The position numbers were made by a program, and so were the translations under genes. Positions 52,884 through 61,553 of a stretch of 64,000 nucleotides of DNA are shown one piece after another (positions within the stretch are counted from its first letter, which is position 1; each line of letters begins with the position of its first letter). Below the pieces are notes generated by a model. The model did not search any database. It was not told where the DNA came from and saw nothing but the letters and a program-made list of their open reading frames with translations. Source of the DNA: DASQUK01 sp963813485 (GTDB lineage: Bacteria > Actinomycetota > Acidimicrobiia > Acidimicrobiales > VFJN01); NCBI GenBank assembly GCA_963813485.1, contig CAWEZE010000018.1, positions 1 to 64,000 of the forward strand, written 5' to 3'.

Positions 52884-55130
52884 GTGAGCACCGCGACGAC
52901 CGCCGACGACACCGGCGAGCGCACGAGCACGCCCCCACCGGCGCTGCGGATCCGCCCCCGGTACGTCGCGGTCGGCGTCGGGATCGCCTTCGCGCTCCTC
53001 ACGGTGGCGTCCGGTGTCGTGGCCACGGCGCTGCAGTGGCACGACGACTCCGGCGTCCAGCGCGTGGTGTTCGTCAACATCCCATCGGCCTGGAAGGCGG
53101 TCTTCTACACCGTGCTGCCGGTGTTGATCGTCTACGGCGCCGTCGTGTTCTCGTGGCGGGTCCGCAACTGGGAGCGGGGCGCGCCCGACGACCGCCGCAC
53201 CACCCGCGCCAACGTGGGCCGCCGCCTGGCCGACTTCCGTGCCGGCGTCTACATGCAGACCCTGCTGCGTGATCCGGTTGCCGGGGTCATGCACTCGCTC
53301 ATCTACTTCAGCTTTCTCGTGCTGCTGGCCGTCACCACGGTCCTCGAGATCAACCACCAGCTCCCGGAAAGCGCCAAGTTCCTCCACGGCGACGTGTACC
53401 GGGGCTATTCCCTGGTGGGCGACGTGGCCGGGGCGTTGTTCATCCTCGGGGTCGGGTGGGCCATCGTGCGGCGCTACGTGCTGCGGCCGTACCGGATCCG
53501 CACCAAGTCCAAGCCCGAACACGCCTTCATCCTGGGCACGCTGCTGGCCATCGGCGTCACCGGCTTCGGCGCCGAGACGTACCGCATCGCCCTCGCCGGG
53601 CGGCCCGATTTCGAGAAGTGGTCGGTCATCGGCTACCCGCTGTCGGGGCTCGTCGACGACAGCGGCAGCCTCGCCGGGTGGCACCAGGGCTGGTGGGTGG
53701 CCCACGTCGTCGGCTTCCTGGTGTTCCTGTTGATCCTGCCGGTCACGATGCTGCGTCACATGTTCACGTCGCCGCTCAACATGTACCTGCGGGACCGCGA
53801 GCGTCCCAAGGGCGCCATGAAGGCGATGCCCAACCTCATGGAGACCGAGCTCGAATCGTTCGGCGCCGCCACCGTCGAGGACTTCACGTGGAAGCAACTG
53901 CTCGACACCGATGCCTGCACGATGTGCGGTCGGTGCACGTCGGTGTGCCCCGCCCACGCCACCGGCAAGCCGCTCGATCCCCGCGAGATCGTGCTCAAGA
54001 CGGGCGAGGTCATGGCCCGAACCGGTACGCCGCCGGTGTCGCCGCCCATCGGCATGGACCCCGAGATCACCGTGTCCGCGGACTCGCTGTTCGAGCGCAT
54101 CACGCCGGACGAGATCTGGGCCTGCACCTCGTGCAAGGCGTGCGACGAGATCTGCCCGGTCAACATCGAGATCCTCGACAAGATCCTCGACATGCGGCGC
54201 TACCTGTCGCTCATGGAGTCGAACTTCCCCACCGAGCTGGGCACCGCCTACCGATCGATGGAGAACTCGGCGAACCCCTGGGGCATGGCACAGGCCGACC
54301 GCGGCGCCTGGACCGCCAAGGTCGAGGGCGTCGCGATCGTCTCCCCCGGCGATCCCTTCGACCACGAGTACCTGTACTGGGTCGGCTGCGCCGGCAGCTT
54401 CGACGACAAGAACCAGAAGGTGACGGTGGCCATGGCCAAGCTCATGCAGCGGGCCGGCCTCGACTTCGCCATCCTCGGCCCGTCCGAGAACTGCACCGGC
54501 GACCCCGCCCGGCGATCCGGCAACGAGTACATCTTCCAGATGCTCGCTATGCAGAACGTCGAGGCGCTCAACGGCATGGGTGTCCAAAAGATCGTCACGC
54601 AGTGCCCCCACTGCTTCAACACGCTGGCGAACGAGTACCCGCAGCTCGGCGGCAACTACGAGGTCGTGCACCACAGCCAGCTGCTCGAATGGCTCATCGC
54701 CGAGGGGCGGCTGGACCTGAGCGACGCCCGGCTCGACGAGCGGGTCGTCTACCACGACTCGTGCTACCTCGGCCGTCACAACGACGTGTACCTGGCGCCG
54801 CGGCGGGTCATCGGCAGCCTGGCCGGCATCGAGATCGTGGAAGCGGGCCGCAATGGGACCAAGGGCATGTGCTGCGGTGCGGGCGGTGCCCGCATGTGGA
54901 TGGAGGAGACCATCGGCAAGAAGGTCAACGACGAGCGCAGCCAGGAGCTCATCGCCACAGGGGCGAGCCGCATCGCCGTGGCCTGCCCGTTCTGCTACAT
55001 CATGATCGACGACGGCACCAAGGCCGCCGGGAAGGAAGAGGACGAGGTGCGGGTGGCGGACATCTCCATGCACCTGCTCGAGGCCCTCGACGAGCGCGAC
55101 GCCCGCCGGCTCGACACCCTCGGAGGCTGA
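52884..55130 (+). CDS. Membrane (Fe-S) oxidoreductase with CCG domains (heterodisulfide-reductase-like)
   Basis: A 748-aa fusion protein. The N-terminal half has about six membrane segments with His residues like a NarI-type cytochrome b (VAGVMHSLIYFSFLVLLAVT, MLRHMFTSPLNMYL). Two [4Fe-4S] motifs follow at CTMCGRCTSVCPA and CTSCKACDEICPV. Two CCG-type cysteine domains come next (CAGSFDDKN, TQCPHCFNTLANEY; then HDSCYLGRHNDVY, GMCCGAGGARMW, ACPFCYIM). Related actinobacterial proteins are thought to pass electrons between quinone and a soluble donor such as an acyl-CoA dehydrogenase partner; that is family inference. Start GTG 52884. Confidence 0.92.
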   Translation: MSTATTADDTGERTSTPPPALRIRPRYVAVGVGIAFALLTVASGVVATALQWHDDSGVQRVVFVNIPSAWKAVFYTVLPVLIVYGAVVFSWRVRNWERGAPDDRRTTRANVGRRLADFRAGVYMQTLLRDPVAGVMHSLIYFSFLVLLAVTTVLEINHQLPESAKFLHGDVYRGYSLVGDVAGALFILGVGWAIVRRYVLRPYRIRTKSKPEHAFILGTLLAIGVTGFGAETYRIALAGRPDFEKWSVIGYPLSGLVDDSGSLAGWHQGWWVAHVVGFLVFLLILPVTMLRHMFTSPLNMYLRDRERPKGAMKAMPNLMETELESFGAATVEDFTWKQLLDTDACTMCGRCTSVCPAHATGKPLDPREIVLKTGEVMARTGTPPVSPPIGMDPEITVSADSLFERITPDEIWACTSCKACDEICPVNIEILDKILDMRRYLSLMESNFPTELGTAYRSMENSANPWGMAQADRGAWTAKVEGVAIVSPGDPFDHEYLYWVGCAGSFDDKNQKVTVAMAKLMQRAGLDFAILGPSENCTGDPARRSGNEYIFQMLAMQNVEALNGMGVQKIVTQCPHCFNTLANEYPQLGGNYEVVHHSQLLEWLIAEGRLDLSDARLDERVVYHDSCYLGRHNDVYLAPRRVIGSLAGIEIVEAGRNGTKGMCCGAGGARMWMEETIGKKVNDERSQELIATGASRIAVACPFCYIMIDDGTKAAGKEEDEVRVADISMHLLEALDERDARRLDTLGG

Positions 55131-55170
55131 CGGTCGATTCTGCGGGCCAGCCGACGAATAGAACGGCTCG

Positions 55171-55746
55171 TCAGCGTTCCTGGTCCCGAAAGTTCTCCCA
55201 ATAGCGGCTCGGCGTCGGGCCCCGCTGGCCCTGGTACTTCGATCCCACCCGCGCCGACCCGTACGGCACGTCCGCCGGGGTCGTCATGCGCAGGAAGCTC
55301 ACCTGCCCGATCTTCATGCCCGGATACAGCGTGATCGGCAGGTTGGCCACGTTGGACAGCTCCAGCGTGATGTGCCCGGAGAACCCCGCGTCGATGAAGC
55401 CGGCGGTGCTGTGGATGAGCAACCCGAGCCGCCCCAGACTCGACTTGCCCTCGATGCGCCCGACCAGGTCGTCGGGCAGGGACACCTTCTCGTACGTCGA
55501 ACCGAGCACGAACTCGCCAGGGTGGAGGATGAAGGCCTCGCCCTCGCCGATCTCGACCAGCCGGGTGAGATCCTCGAGGTCCTCCTTGACGTCGATGACC
55601 GGCATCGTGTGGTTGAGGAACACCCGGAACAACCGGTCGAGGCGCAGATCGACCGACGACGGCTGGATGCACTGCTCGTCCAGGGGATCGATGACGATGC
55701 GGCCGGCGTCGAGCTCCTCGCGAATGGTGCGGTCCGACAGGATCAT
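55171..55746 (-). CDS. dcd: dCTP deaminase, dUMP-forming (bifunctional)
   Basis: Converts dCTP directly to dUMP, keeping dUTP low and supplying thymidylate synthesis. The 191-aa product has KSSLGRLGLLIHSTAGFIDA, with the HSTAGFID form found in the bifunctional DCD:DUT enzyme of Mycobacterium rather than the mono-functional E. coli enzyme. GFSGHITLELSN and the C-terminal YQGQRGPTPSRYWENF also match. It is convergent with the Fe-S gene. The two stop regions lie within perfect 7-bp arms (55126-55132 and 55169-55175) 36 bases apart, too far for a convincing terminator. Confidence 0.95.
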   Translation of the reverse strand: MILSDRTIREELDAGRIVIDPLDEQCIQPSSVDLRLDRLFRVFLNHTMPVIDVKEDLEDLTRLVEIGEGEAFILHPGEFVLGSTYEKVSLPDDLVGRIEGKSSLGRLGLLIHSTAGFIDAGFSGHITLELSNVANLPITLYPGMKIGQVSFLRMTTPADVPYGSARVGSKYQGQRGPTPSRYWENFRDQER

Positions 55747-55847
55747 CGGCCGCTGACCCTAGTGGCCGTCGGTGGTCTTCCCGACGAGCGCCGACGGAAC
55801 GATCGGCGTCGCCGGAACTCGGTCCGCTAGCCTCGCCGTTTCACCCC

Positions 55848-55918
55848 GCGGGTGTAGTTCAATGGCAGAACGTCAGCTTCCCAAGCTGATAATGCGGGTT
55901 CGATCCCCGTCACCCGCT
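55848..55918 (+). tRNA. tRNA-Gly (anticodon CCC)
   Basis: A 71-base cloverleaf. Acceptor GCGGGTG pairs with CACCCGC, discriminator T. The anticodon stem TCAGC/GCTGA closes loop TTCCCAA, reading CCC. The T arm is GCGGGTTCGATCCCCGT. CCA is not encoded. The genes on its 3' side are damaged or compositionally softer, so it could mark an integration point. Confidence 0.95.
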
Positions 55919-55979
55919 CTCCCCGAGCCGAGCCCTGGGTATCCCCGAATGACCGGCCTGATCTTGGTACAACCAGTCC

Positions 55980-57181
55980 GTGAGGCCGGGGACGTGGGCG
56001 AGCGTCGGTGCGGCGGTCGTGCTGCTGGCCGCCTGCGGCGCCGGCTCTTCGGGCGAAGATGCGGCGTCGAGGAGCGGCGACAACGGTTCGACGACGCCAC
56101 CCACCACCACCCCGTCGGCTCAGCCGCCGCCTCCGGTTCAACAGCTCCAAGGGCTCCCCCTCACGCTGACCAAGGTCGCCGATACCCAGATGCTCACAGC
56201 GATCGCCTGGCGCGACGAGTGATCCGAACCCATACCTGGCCGACCAGCACGGCACGATCTACCGGCTCGTCGATGGCCGCGCCGACCCGGTGCTCGATCT
56301 GACGGGGGAGGTCATGGACTACCGGCCCGGTGCCGAGTACGGCATGCTCGGCATGACGTTCGACCCGGTCGACGGCCGGATCATCCTTGGGTTCAACGGC
56401 AATGATGTCGACACCCGCATTGTCTCCTACGCCGTAGGCGACGACGGCCGGCCCGATCCAGCGTCAGCCCGCGAGCTCATGCACATCGCCAAACCCGGTG
56501 TCGGGCACAACAGCGGCCACCTTGCCTTCGATGCTGACGACAATCTGTTCCTCAGCATGGGAGACGGAGGAGGCAGCCGAGGCGCCGATGCCCAGGACAT
56601 GACCAAGCTCCTGGGCGGGCTCCTGCGGATCACTCCGAACCGCAATGGTCCGGGTTACAGCGTGCCCGACGACAACCCGTATGTCGGGCGTTGCGGGCAT
56701 CGCACCCGAGATCTGGGCCAAGGGCATGCGCAACCCCTGGAGGTTCTCGATCGATCACGCGACCGGCGACATCTGGATCGGTGCCGTTGGTGAGTCCAGC
56801 TGGGAGGCGGTCTACCGGATCCCGTCCGGGCAGAAGGGTGTCAACCTGGGGTGGCCGGCTTACGAAGGCTCGCATGAGATCCACTTCAACGACGAGGCGG
56901 CAACGCCTGCGAACCCGATGATGCCCGTCTACGAGTACCCCCACAGCGTCGGCCCTGCGGTAATCGGAGGCTATGTGTACCGGGGCCGAGCGATCCCGCG
57001 TCTGCAGGGCGCCTACGTGTTCATGGACATGACCGGGCCCGTGTGGGCCATGGGCGCCGACGGGGTGGTCCGGCTCGACGCCGAGGCCGGAGGGGTGCAG
57101 ACGTCCTTCGGTGAGGACCCCGACGGTGAACTGTGGCTGATCACCCAGCAAAACGGGGTCTTCAAGCTCGGACCGGGCTGA
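55980..57181 (+). CDS. PQQ-type sugar (glucose/sorbosone) dehydrogenase lipoprotein, two frame breaks
   Basis: Exported beta-propeller oxidoreductase. A lipoprotein signal (AAVVLLAACGAG) and a Thr/Pro/Ser linker are in the first frame, which stops at 56222. Family sequence continues one base on: DPNPYLADQHGTIYRL, GMLGMTFDPVDGRIILGFNG, NSGHLAFDADDNLFLSMGDGG. It shifts again near 56691 into AGIAPEIWAKGMRNPWRFS and AVGESSWEAVYRI, to the stop at 57181. One extra base at about 56219-56221 and an extra T at 56691-56692 explain both; intact length about 399 aa. A PQQ cofactor is typical of the fold but not proven. Either a pseudogene or an error-bearing sequence. Confidence 0.78.
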
Positions 57182-57301
57182 GCGTCGCCAACGCCCGAGC
57201 AGCCACCGTCCGCCACGTGCCGTTCCTCAAATACACTTCCGGCGAGGCCTGAGTCGTTAACGTTCGCCCCCCGTTCGGTCTCCGACCGTGGAGGTTGCTA
57301 A

Positions 57302-58844
57302 GTGCGGTTGACTGGTACCGGACATGCGGGCATGCGCATCGACACGTCGGCGGGCAGCATCCTGTGTGATCCGTGGGTGAACCCGGCCTTCTTTGCCTCG
57401 TGGTTCCCCTTCCCGGACAACTCTCAGCTCGACTGGGATCGACTCGGGCACACCGACTACCTGTACGTTTCCCACCTTCACCGCGACCACTTCGACGCTG
57501 CACATCTGCGCCGCTTCGTGTCGAAGTCGGCGACGGTGCTGTTGCCCGACTACCCATCCAGCCAGTTGGAAGACGAACTGCGGGCGGTCGGGTTCACCAC
57601 GTTCCTGCGTACACGATCCAACGAGCCGGTCAGCCTCGGTGATGGGCTGACCGTCATGATCCAGACGCTGACCTCGCCGAACGATGGGCCCATCGGCGAT
57701 TCGTCACTGTGGGTCGAACACGACGGGATTCGGCTGCTCAACCAGAACGACGCTCGCCCGACCAACCTCGGAGAGTTCGCCAAGCTGGGTCCGGTGCGAT
57801 GCGCACCTGCTGCAGTTCTCCGGTGCCATTTGGTACCCAATGACCTACGACCTTCCGGAGGCAACACGGAATGAGTTGGGGCGAGAAAAGCGCTCCCGGC
57901 AGTTCGACCGCACCATCCGGTACATAGATGATCTCAAGGCCCGTTGGGTGTTCCCGATCGCAGGACCGCCCTGCTTTCTCGATGACGAGCTGTGGGCGCT
58001 CAACGACTTGCACGACGATGCTGCCAACATATTCATGGATCAGCAGGCGTTCATCGACCATTACGAGGAGCGCGGCTATGACAACGGGATGATCCTGCTG
58101 CCGGGAAGCGTCGCCGAGCTCACGGGCGACGAGTGCACGCTGAGGCACCCGGTGCGCGATGTCCGGTGTTTCTTCGCTCACAAGGCGGAACACCTGCGTG
58201 CCTACCGAGACCGGCAACGTCCGGTGATCGAGGCGGAGAAGGCGTCCTGGCGTCACCCGGAGATCGATGTCTTCGACGAGCTCCGGCAACGGGTCGAGCC
58301 GCTCCTGAGCCAGTCGACCGTCCTGGCCGACCGGGTCGGTGGGCCGGTCCTCCTACAGCTCGTCGCCGAGAACGGTGACGCAACCGAGTCCCTGGTGATC
58401 GACTTCGATGCCAGGCAATTGAGGCGATACGCGGATGAGGCGGTCCGCTATCGATTCACGACCGAGCGCACCCTCGTCGAACACCTCCTGTATACGGGAG
58501 AGGTCGACTGGGTCAATTCGTTGCTTTTGTCCTGCCGCTGTTCGGCAAAGCGCCACGGGCCGTACAACGAGGCCGTTTTCGTGTTCTTGAAATGCCTGTC
58601 TCCAGAGCGCATGCAGTACGCCGAAGGCTGGTACGCCGCACAGGCGGCCGACGACGACGACGTCCCGCTGGATGGGTGGGTCGTGCAGCGCCGCTGCCCT
58701 CATATGAAGGCCGACCTGAGTCGGTTCGCGGTCATCGACGGCAACGTGCTCACCTGCCAGATGCATGGCTGGCAGTTCGACCTCGACACGGGGCGTTGCC
58801 TGACCAGCGCTGATCTCGAGATCCGCGCCCAGCGCGCCGACTAG
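57302..58844 (+). CDS. namH: NamH-like UDP-N-acetylmuramate hydroxylase (MBL fold plus Rieske), frame break at about 57796
   Basis: In mycobacteria NamH turns UDP-MurNAc into UDP-N-glycolylmuramate. GTG 57302 with GGAGG upstream. The N-terminal MBL-like domain has DPWVNPAFFASWFPFPDNSQ and HLHRDH (58-63), and runs to FAKLGP. One base on it resumes as DAHLLQFSGAIWYPMTYD, then FPIAGPPCFLDDEL, DWVNSLLLSCR, and ends with a Rieske site (CPH, then CQMHGWQFDLDTGRCL). These blocks closely match the mycobacterial protein as I remember it. Removing one G at 57796 gives about 513 aa, near the mycobacterial length. It lies 537 bases upstream of murA, same strand. Confidence 0.82.
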
Positions 58845-59381
58845 CTCCTGCGTCAGCTCCCCGGCAGCGCTGACCACCGTGAACCAAGAGGACGTGCCTA
58901 TCCGCTCAGGTCCTAATTCGTTCGCCAAGGCCGGGCAACTTCCGCCAGAGTTCTGGGCGTATGTCGAGACGACCGAAGGGGGTGCCGATGATTGACAGCT
59001 TCCACGAGCAAGGCTCGCTGACGATGCTGCTCGGCCACGCCCTCGGTTCGATTCCTCCCGGAACCTGATCCCGGCGCACCGCCGGATCCCCGGCCACCCA
59101 GCCGAGCCGCCACCCGGGGCGATCGCGCCCCGAAGTTCCACGATCCGCGCGGCCTCGTAGCCGCGCTCCTTTCCGAGAGGTGACTGCCGTGTTTCAACAC
59201 GACTACGTGGTCCAGCTGTTGGTCCGCGACAAGCAGAGCGACCTGCGCAGACGGGCACCACACCGCGTCCGGGCGCCATCGTCCGAACGTCGCTGGGCGC
59301 GTCCGCGCCGTCGCTAGCCGAAATCCAGGAGTCCCGGCGGTTGGCCGGTCCACGCGCGGGTCGACGCTACGCTCGGCCCGC
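58845..59381. other. Gap between namH and murA with three possible small frames
   Basis: No full-size gene. Three short plus-strand frames deserve note. 58879-58995 is 38 aa with QLPPEFWAYVETTEGG. 58988-59068 is 26 aa and overlaps the first as ATGATTGA. 59189-59317 is 42 aa, starts at a GTG with GAGAGG ahead, opens FQHDYVVQLLVRDKQSDLRR and then becomes Arg-rich. Codon bias is weaker than in neighbouring genes. They may be remnants of decayed genes. Confidence 0.45.
59189..59317 (+). CDS. Possible 42-aa small protein, perhaps truncated
   Basis: The GTG follows GAGAGG by 8 bases. The first 20 residues (FQHDYVVQLLVRDKQSDLRR) look protein-like, while the rest is Arg/Pro/Ala-rich as in an out-of-frame GC-rich read. 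This pattern fits a small gene whose 3' part is frameshifted. Function unknown. Confidence 0.3.
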   Translation: MFQHDYVVQLLVRDKQSDLRRRAPHRVRAPSSERRWARPRRR

Positions 59382-60701
59382 ATGGATCAGCCCGCCGCCG
59401 AGGCCTGGAGCATCCAACCCAACGGCCCGCTGGTCGGCGAGGTGCGGGTTAGCGGCTCCAAGAACGCCGTGACCAAGCACATGCTCGCCGGCATGCTCGG
59501 GACCGAGCCCAGCACGATCACCAATGCCCCCGAGGTCGGCGACGTGGTGATCACGGCCGACATCCTCACGTCCCTGGGGGTCGGCGTCGACATCCAGGGG
59601 GATCGCATCACCATCGAGCCGACGGCCACGCCCGACGCCAAGGTGCCGCTCGAGTTCAGCGGGCTCAACCGCATCCCGATCCTCCTGCTCGGACCGCTCC
59701 TCCATCGGAACCACGAGGCGTTCGTGCCCGTGGTCGGTGGTGACCGCATCGGCCAACGCCCGGTCGACTTCCACATCGCCGCTCTCGAGGCCATGGGTGT
59801 CGATGTCGACGTGACGTCGGATGGGATCGCCGCCCGGGCCGACCGCCTGCGCGGCGCCCGCATCACGCTGCCGTACCCCAGCGTGGGGGCCACCGAGACC
59901 GTGCTGCTCTCGGCGGTCCTGGCCGAAGGTCGGACCGTGCTCTTCAACGCCGCGGTCGAACCGGAGATCACGGAGCTGGCGTTGTTCCTCCAGCGGATGG
60001 GTGCGCAGATCAGCTTCCGGCCCGACCGGCGCATCGTGATCGAGGGGGTCGAACGCCTGAGGGGAGCGGCCACCCGGCTGCAGGGCGACCGGCTCGAGGC
60101 GTTCTCGTACCTGGTGGCCGGTCTCATGACCGGCGGACGGGTACGGGTCGCCGGCTGCGGCCAGGACCGGCTGGTCACAGCCATCGACACGCTGCAGAAG
60201 ATGGGCGCCCGCTTCGAGATCACCGACGAGTGGATCTCTGCCAGCGCCGACGGCCTGCGCACGGCGGCGGTGCAGACCGACACCCATCCCGGGTTCATGA
60301 CCGACTGGCAGCCGCCCCTGATCGTGCTGATGACCCAGGCGGAGGGCATGTCGGTCCTCCACGAGACCGTCTACGAGGACCGCCTGATCTACGTCGACGC
60401 CCTCACTCGGATGGGCTGCGAGATCGAGCTCTACGACACCTGCCTGGGTGGGCCGGCGTGCCGCTTCCACGACACCAACGCCGTGCACTCCGCAGTGGTG
60501 CGGGGCGTGTCCAAGCTGCACGGCGCCGAGGTCACCATCCCCGACGTGCGCGCCGGGTTCTCGTCCGTCATCGCCGCCGCCGTCGCCGAGGGGCCGTCGC
60601 TGCTGCACGGCATCCAGCACCTCGAGCGCGGCTACAACCGGCCGTTCGAGACCCTGGAATCGCTGGGGCTGCGCCTGGAACGGGCGCCGGTCGAAGCCTG
60701 A
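59382..60701 (+). CDS. murA: UDP-N-acetylglucosamine 1-carboxyvinyltransferase (MurA)
   Basis: First committed step of peptidoglycan synthesis: adds enolpyruvate to UDP-GlcNAc. The 439-aa EPSP-synthase fold has GSKNAVTKHML (25-35) with the essential Lys-Asn and SVGATETVLLSAVLAEGRT. The mobile loop reads VVGGDRIGQRPVDFH, with Asp 121 where most MurA enzymes have the fosfomycin-reactive Cys. HPGFMTDWQPPLIVLM and RAGFSSVIAA also fit. The Asp form occurs naturally in Mycobacterium and Chlamydia. It may be one of two MurA-type copies in the genome; that cannot be judged here. Confidence 0.92.
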   Translation: MDQPAAEAWSIQPNGPLVGEVRVSGSKNAVTKHMLAGMLGTEPSTITNAPEVGDVVITADILTSLGVGVDIQGDRITIEPTATPDAKVPLEFSGLNRIPILLLGPLLHRNHEAFVPVVGGDRIGQRPVDFHIAALEAMGVDVDVTSDGIAARADRLRGARITLPYPSVGATETVLLSAVLAEGRTVLFNAAVEPEITELALFLQRMGAQISFRPDRRIVIEGVERLRGAATRLQGDRLEAFSYLVAGLMTGGRVRVAGCGQDRLVTAIDTLQKMGARFEITDEWISASADGLRTAAVQTDTHPGFMTDWQPPLIVLMTQAEGMSVLHETVYEDRLIYVDALTRMGCEIELYDTCLGGPACRFHDTNAVHSAVVRGVSKLHGAEVTIPDVRAGFSSVIAAAVAEGPSLLHGIQHLERGYNRPFETLESLGLRLERAPVEA

Positions 60702-60720
60702 CGTCTGCCCACCGGCTACG

Positions 60721-60927
60721 TCAGCCGGAAACCAGGCTGGCCAGTGCCCAGATGGCGGCGACCGTCCCGACCAGGATCATCACCACGCTGCGCGCCACCG
60801 GTGCCTGCGCCAGCTCGCCCTCGCGGGGCCTGCTCGGGGGACGGACCAGGGCCGTCAGGCTCCCCACCGCCATCGCAGAGCCCAGCGCCAGCACCAGCCA
60901 TGCCAGGAGGTCCTCGCCGAGGAACAT
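60721..60927 (-). CDS. Small two-helix membrane protein (68 aa)
   Basis: The ATG at 60927 has a hydrophobic helix directly after it (LLAWLVLALGSAMAVGSLTA, about 7-26). A Pro/Arg/Glu-rich loop (RPPSRPREGELAQ) and a second helix (VVMILVGTVAAIWALASLV, about 48-66) follow. Composition and layout are coherent, and the reading frame ends 19 bases from the convergent murA stop. No family is recognised. Confidence 0.65.
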   Translation of the reverse strand: MFLGEDLLAWLVLALGSAMAVGSLTALVRPPSRPREGELAQAPVARSVVMILVGTVAAIWALASLVSG

Positions 60928-61030
60928 GGACCGAGCGTACGGGCTGACCCGGCGCGACCGGCAGTCGGCACGACCCGTCGGACCTGGCATCACCACTGGT
61001 TGTCGGCCCCGGCGGATAGCGTCCCTGTCC

Positions 61031-61523
61031 ATGATGACGCCGACCATCGGCTGGCGGGAATGGGTGGCGCTGCCCGAGCTGGGCGTCGACGCCATCAAGG
61101 CCAAGGTCGACACCGGCGCACGGTCGTCGACCCTGCACGCCTGGGCGGTCGAGATCGTCGACCGACCCCACACCGGCCCGATGGTGAGCTTCGTGCTCCA
61201 CCCCCGCCAGCGGGACGCGTCGCTGACCGTGGCCGCTGAGGCCCCGCTCGTGGGCTGGCGCGACGTCCGGTCGAGCAACGGCACCCTCGAGCGCCGCCCG
61301 GTCATCCGCACGCCGGTGGTCATCGCTGGCGAGCCGCGTCCCCATCGAGCTGACGCTCACCCGGCGCGACGAGATGGGTTTCCGCATGCTGATCGGCAGG
61401 ATGGCCCTTCGACGCCGATTCGTCATCGACCCGGCGCAATCGTTTGCGGGTGGGGGTACTACATTCGCTGCCTCATCCGCTTCCTCCCGGCCGCTGGCCG
61501 GGTGGGTCTCCGCCGCACGCTGA
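61031..61523 (+). CDS. RimB-like ATP-dependent zinc protease family protein, frame break at 61334
   Basis: Opens TIGWREWVALPELGVDAIKA with KVDTGARSSTLHA, the aspartyl-protease-like signature of the family found next to RimK. It runs to VVIAGE, then continues one base on as RVPIELTLTRRDEMGFRMLI and GRMALRRRFVIDPAQSF. One extra C at 61334-61335 explains the shift. Repaired length is about 163 aa. It precedes rimK by 30 bases. In Pseudomonas RimB with RimK alters ribosomal protein glutamylation; the same role here is inference. Confidence 0.82.
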
Positions 61524-61553
61524 CGGCAACCCAGACCATCGTGGGTTCCAGTC

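Noticed and set aside
55126..55175. GCTGACG ... CGTCAGC arms around two convergent stop codons
   Set aside because: A 36-base loop makes a terminator hairpin unlikely; both arms arise from similar stop-codon contexts.
59040..59060. GGTTCGATTCC near the namH-murA gap as a possible attachment repeat of tRNA-Gly
   Set aside because: Only about 8 contiguous bases match the tRNA T-arm, and the acceptor stem is not repeated.
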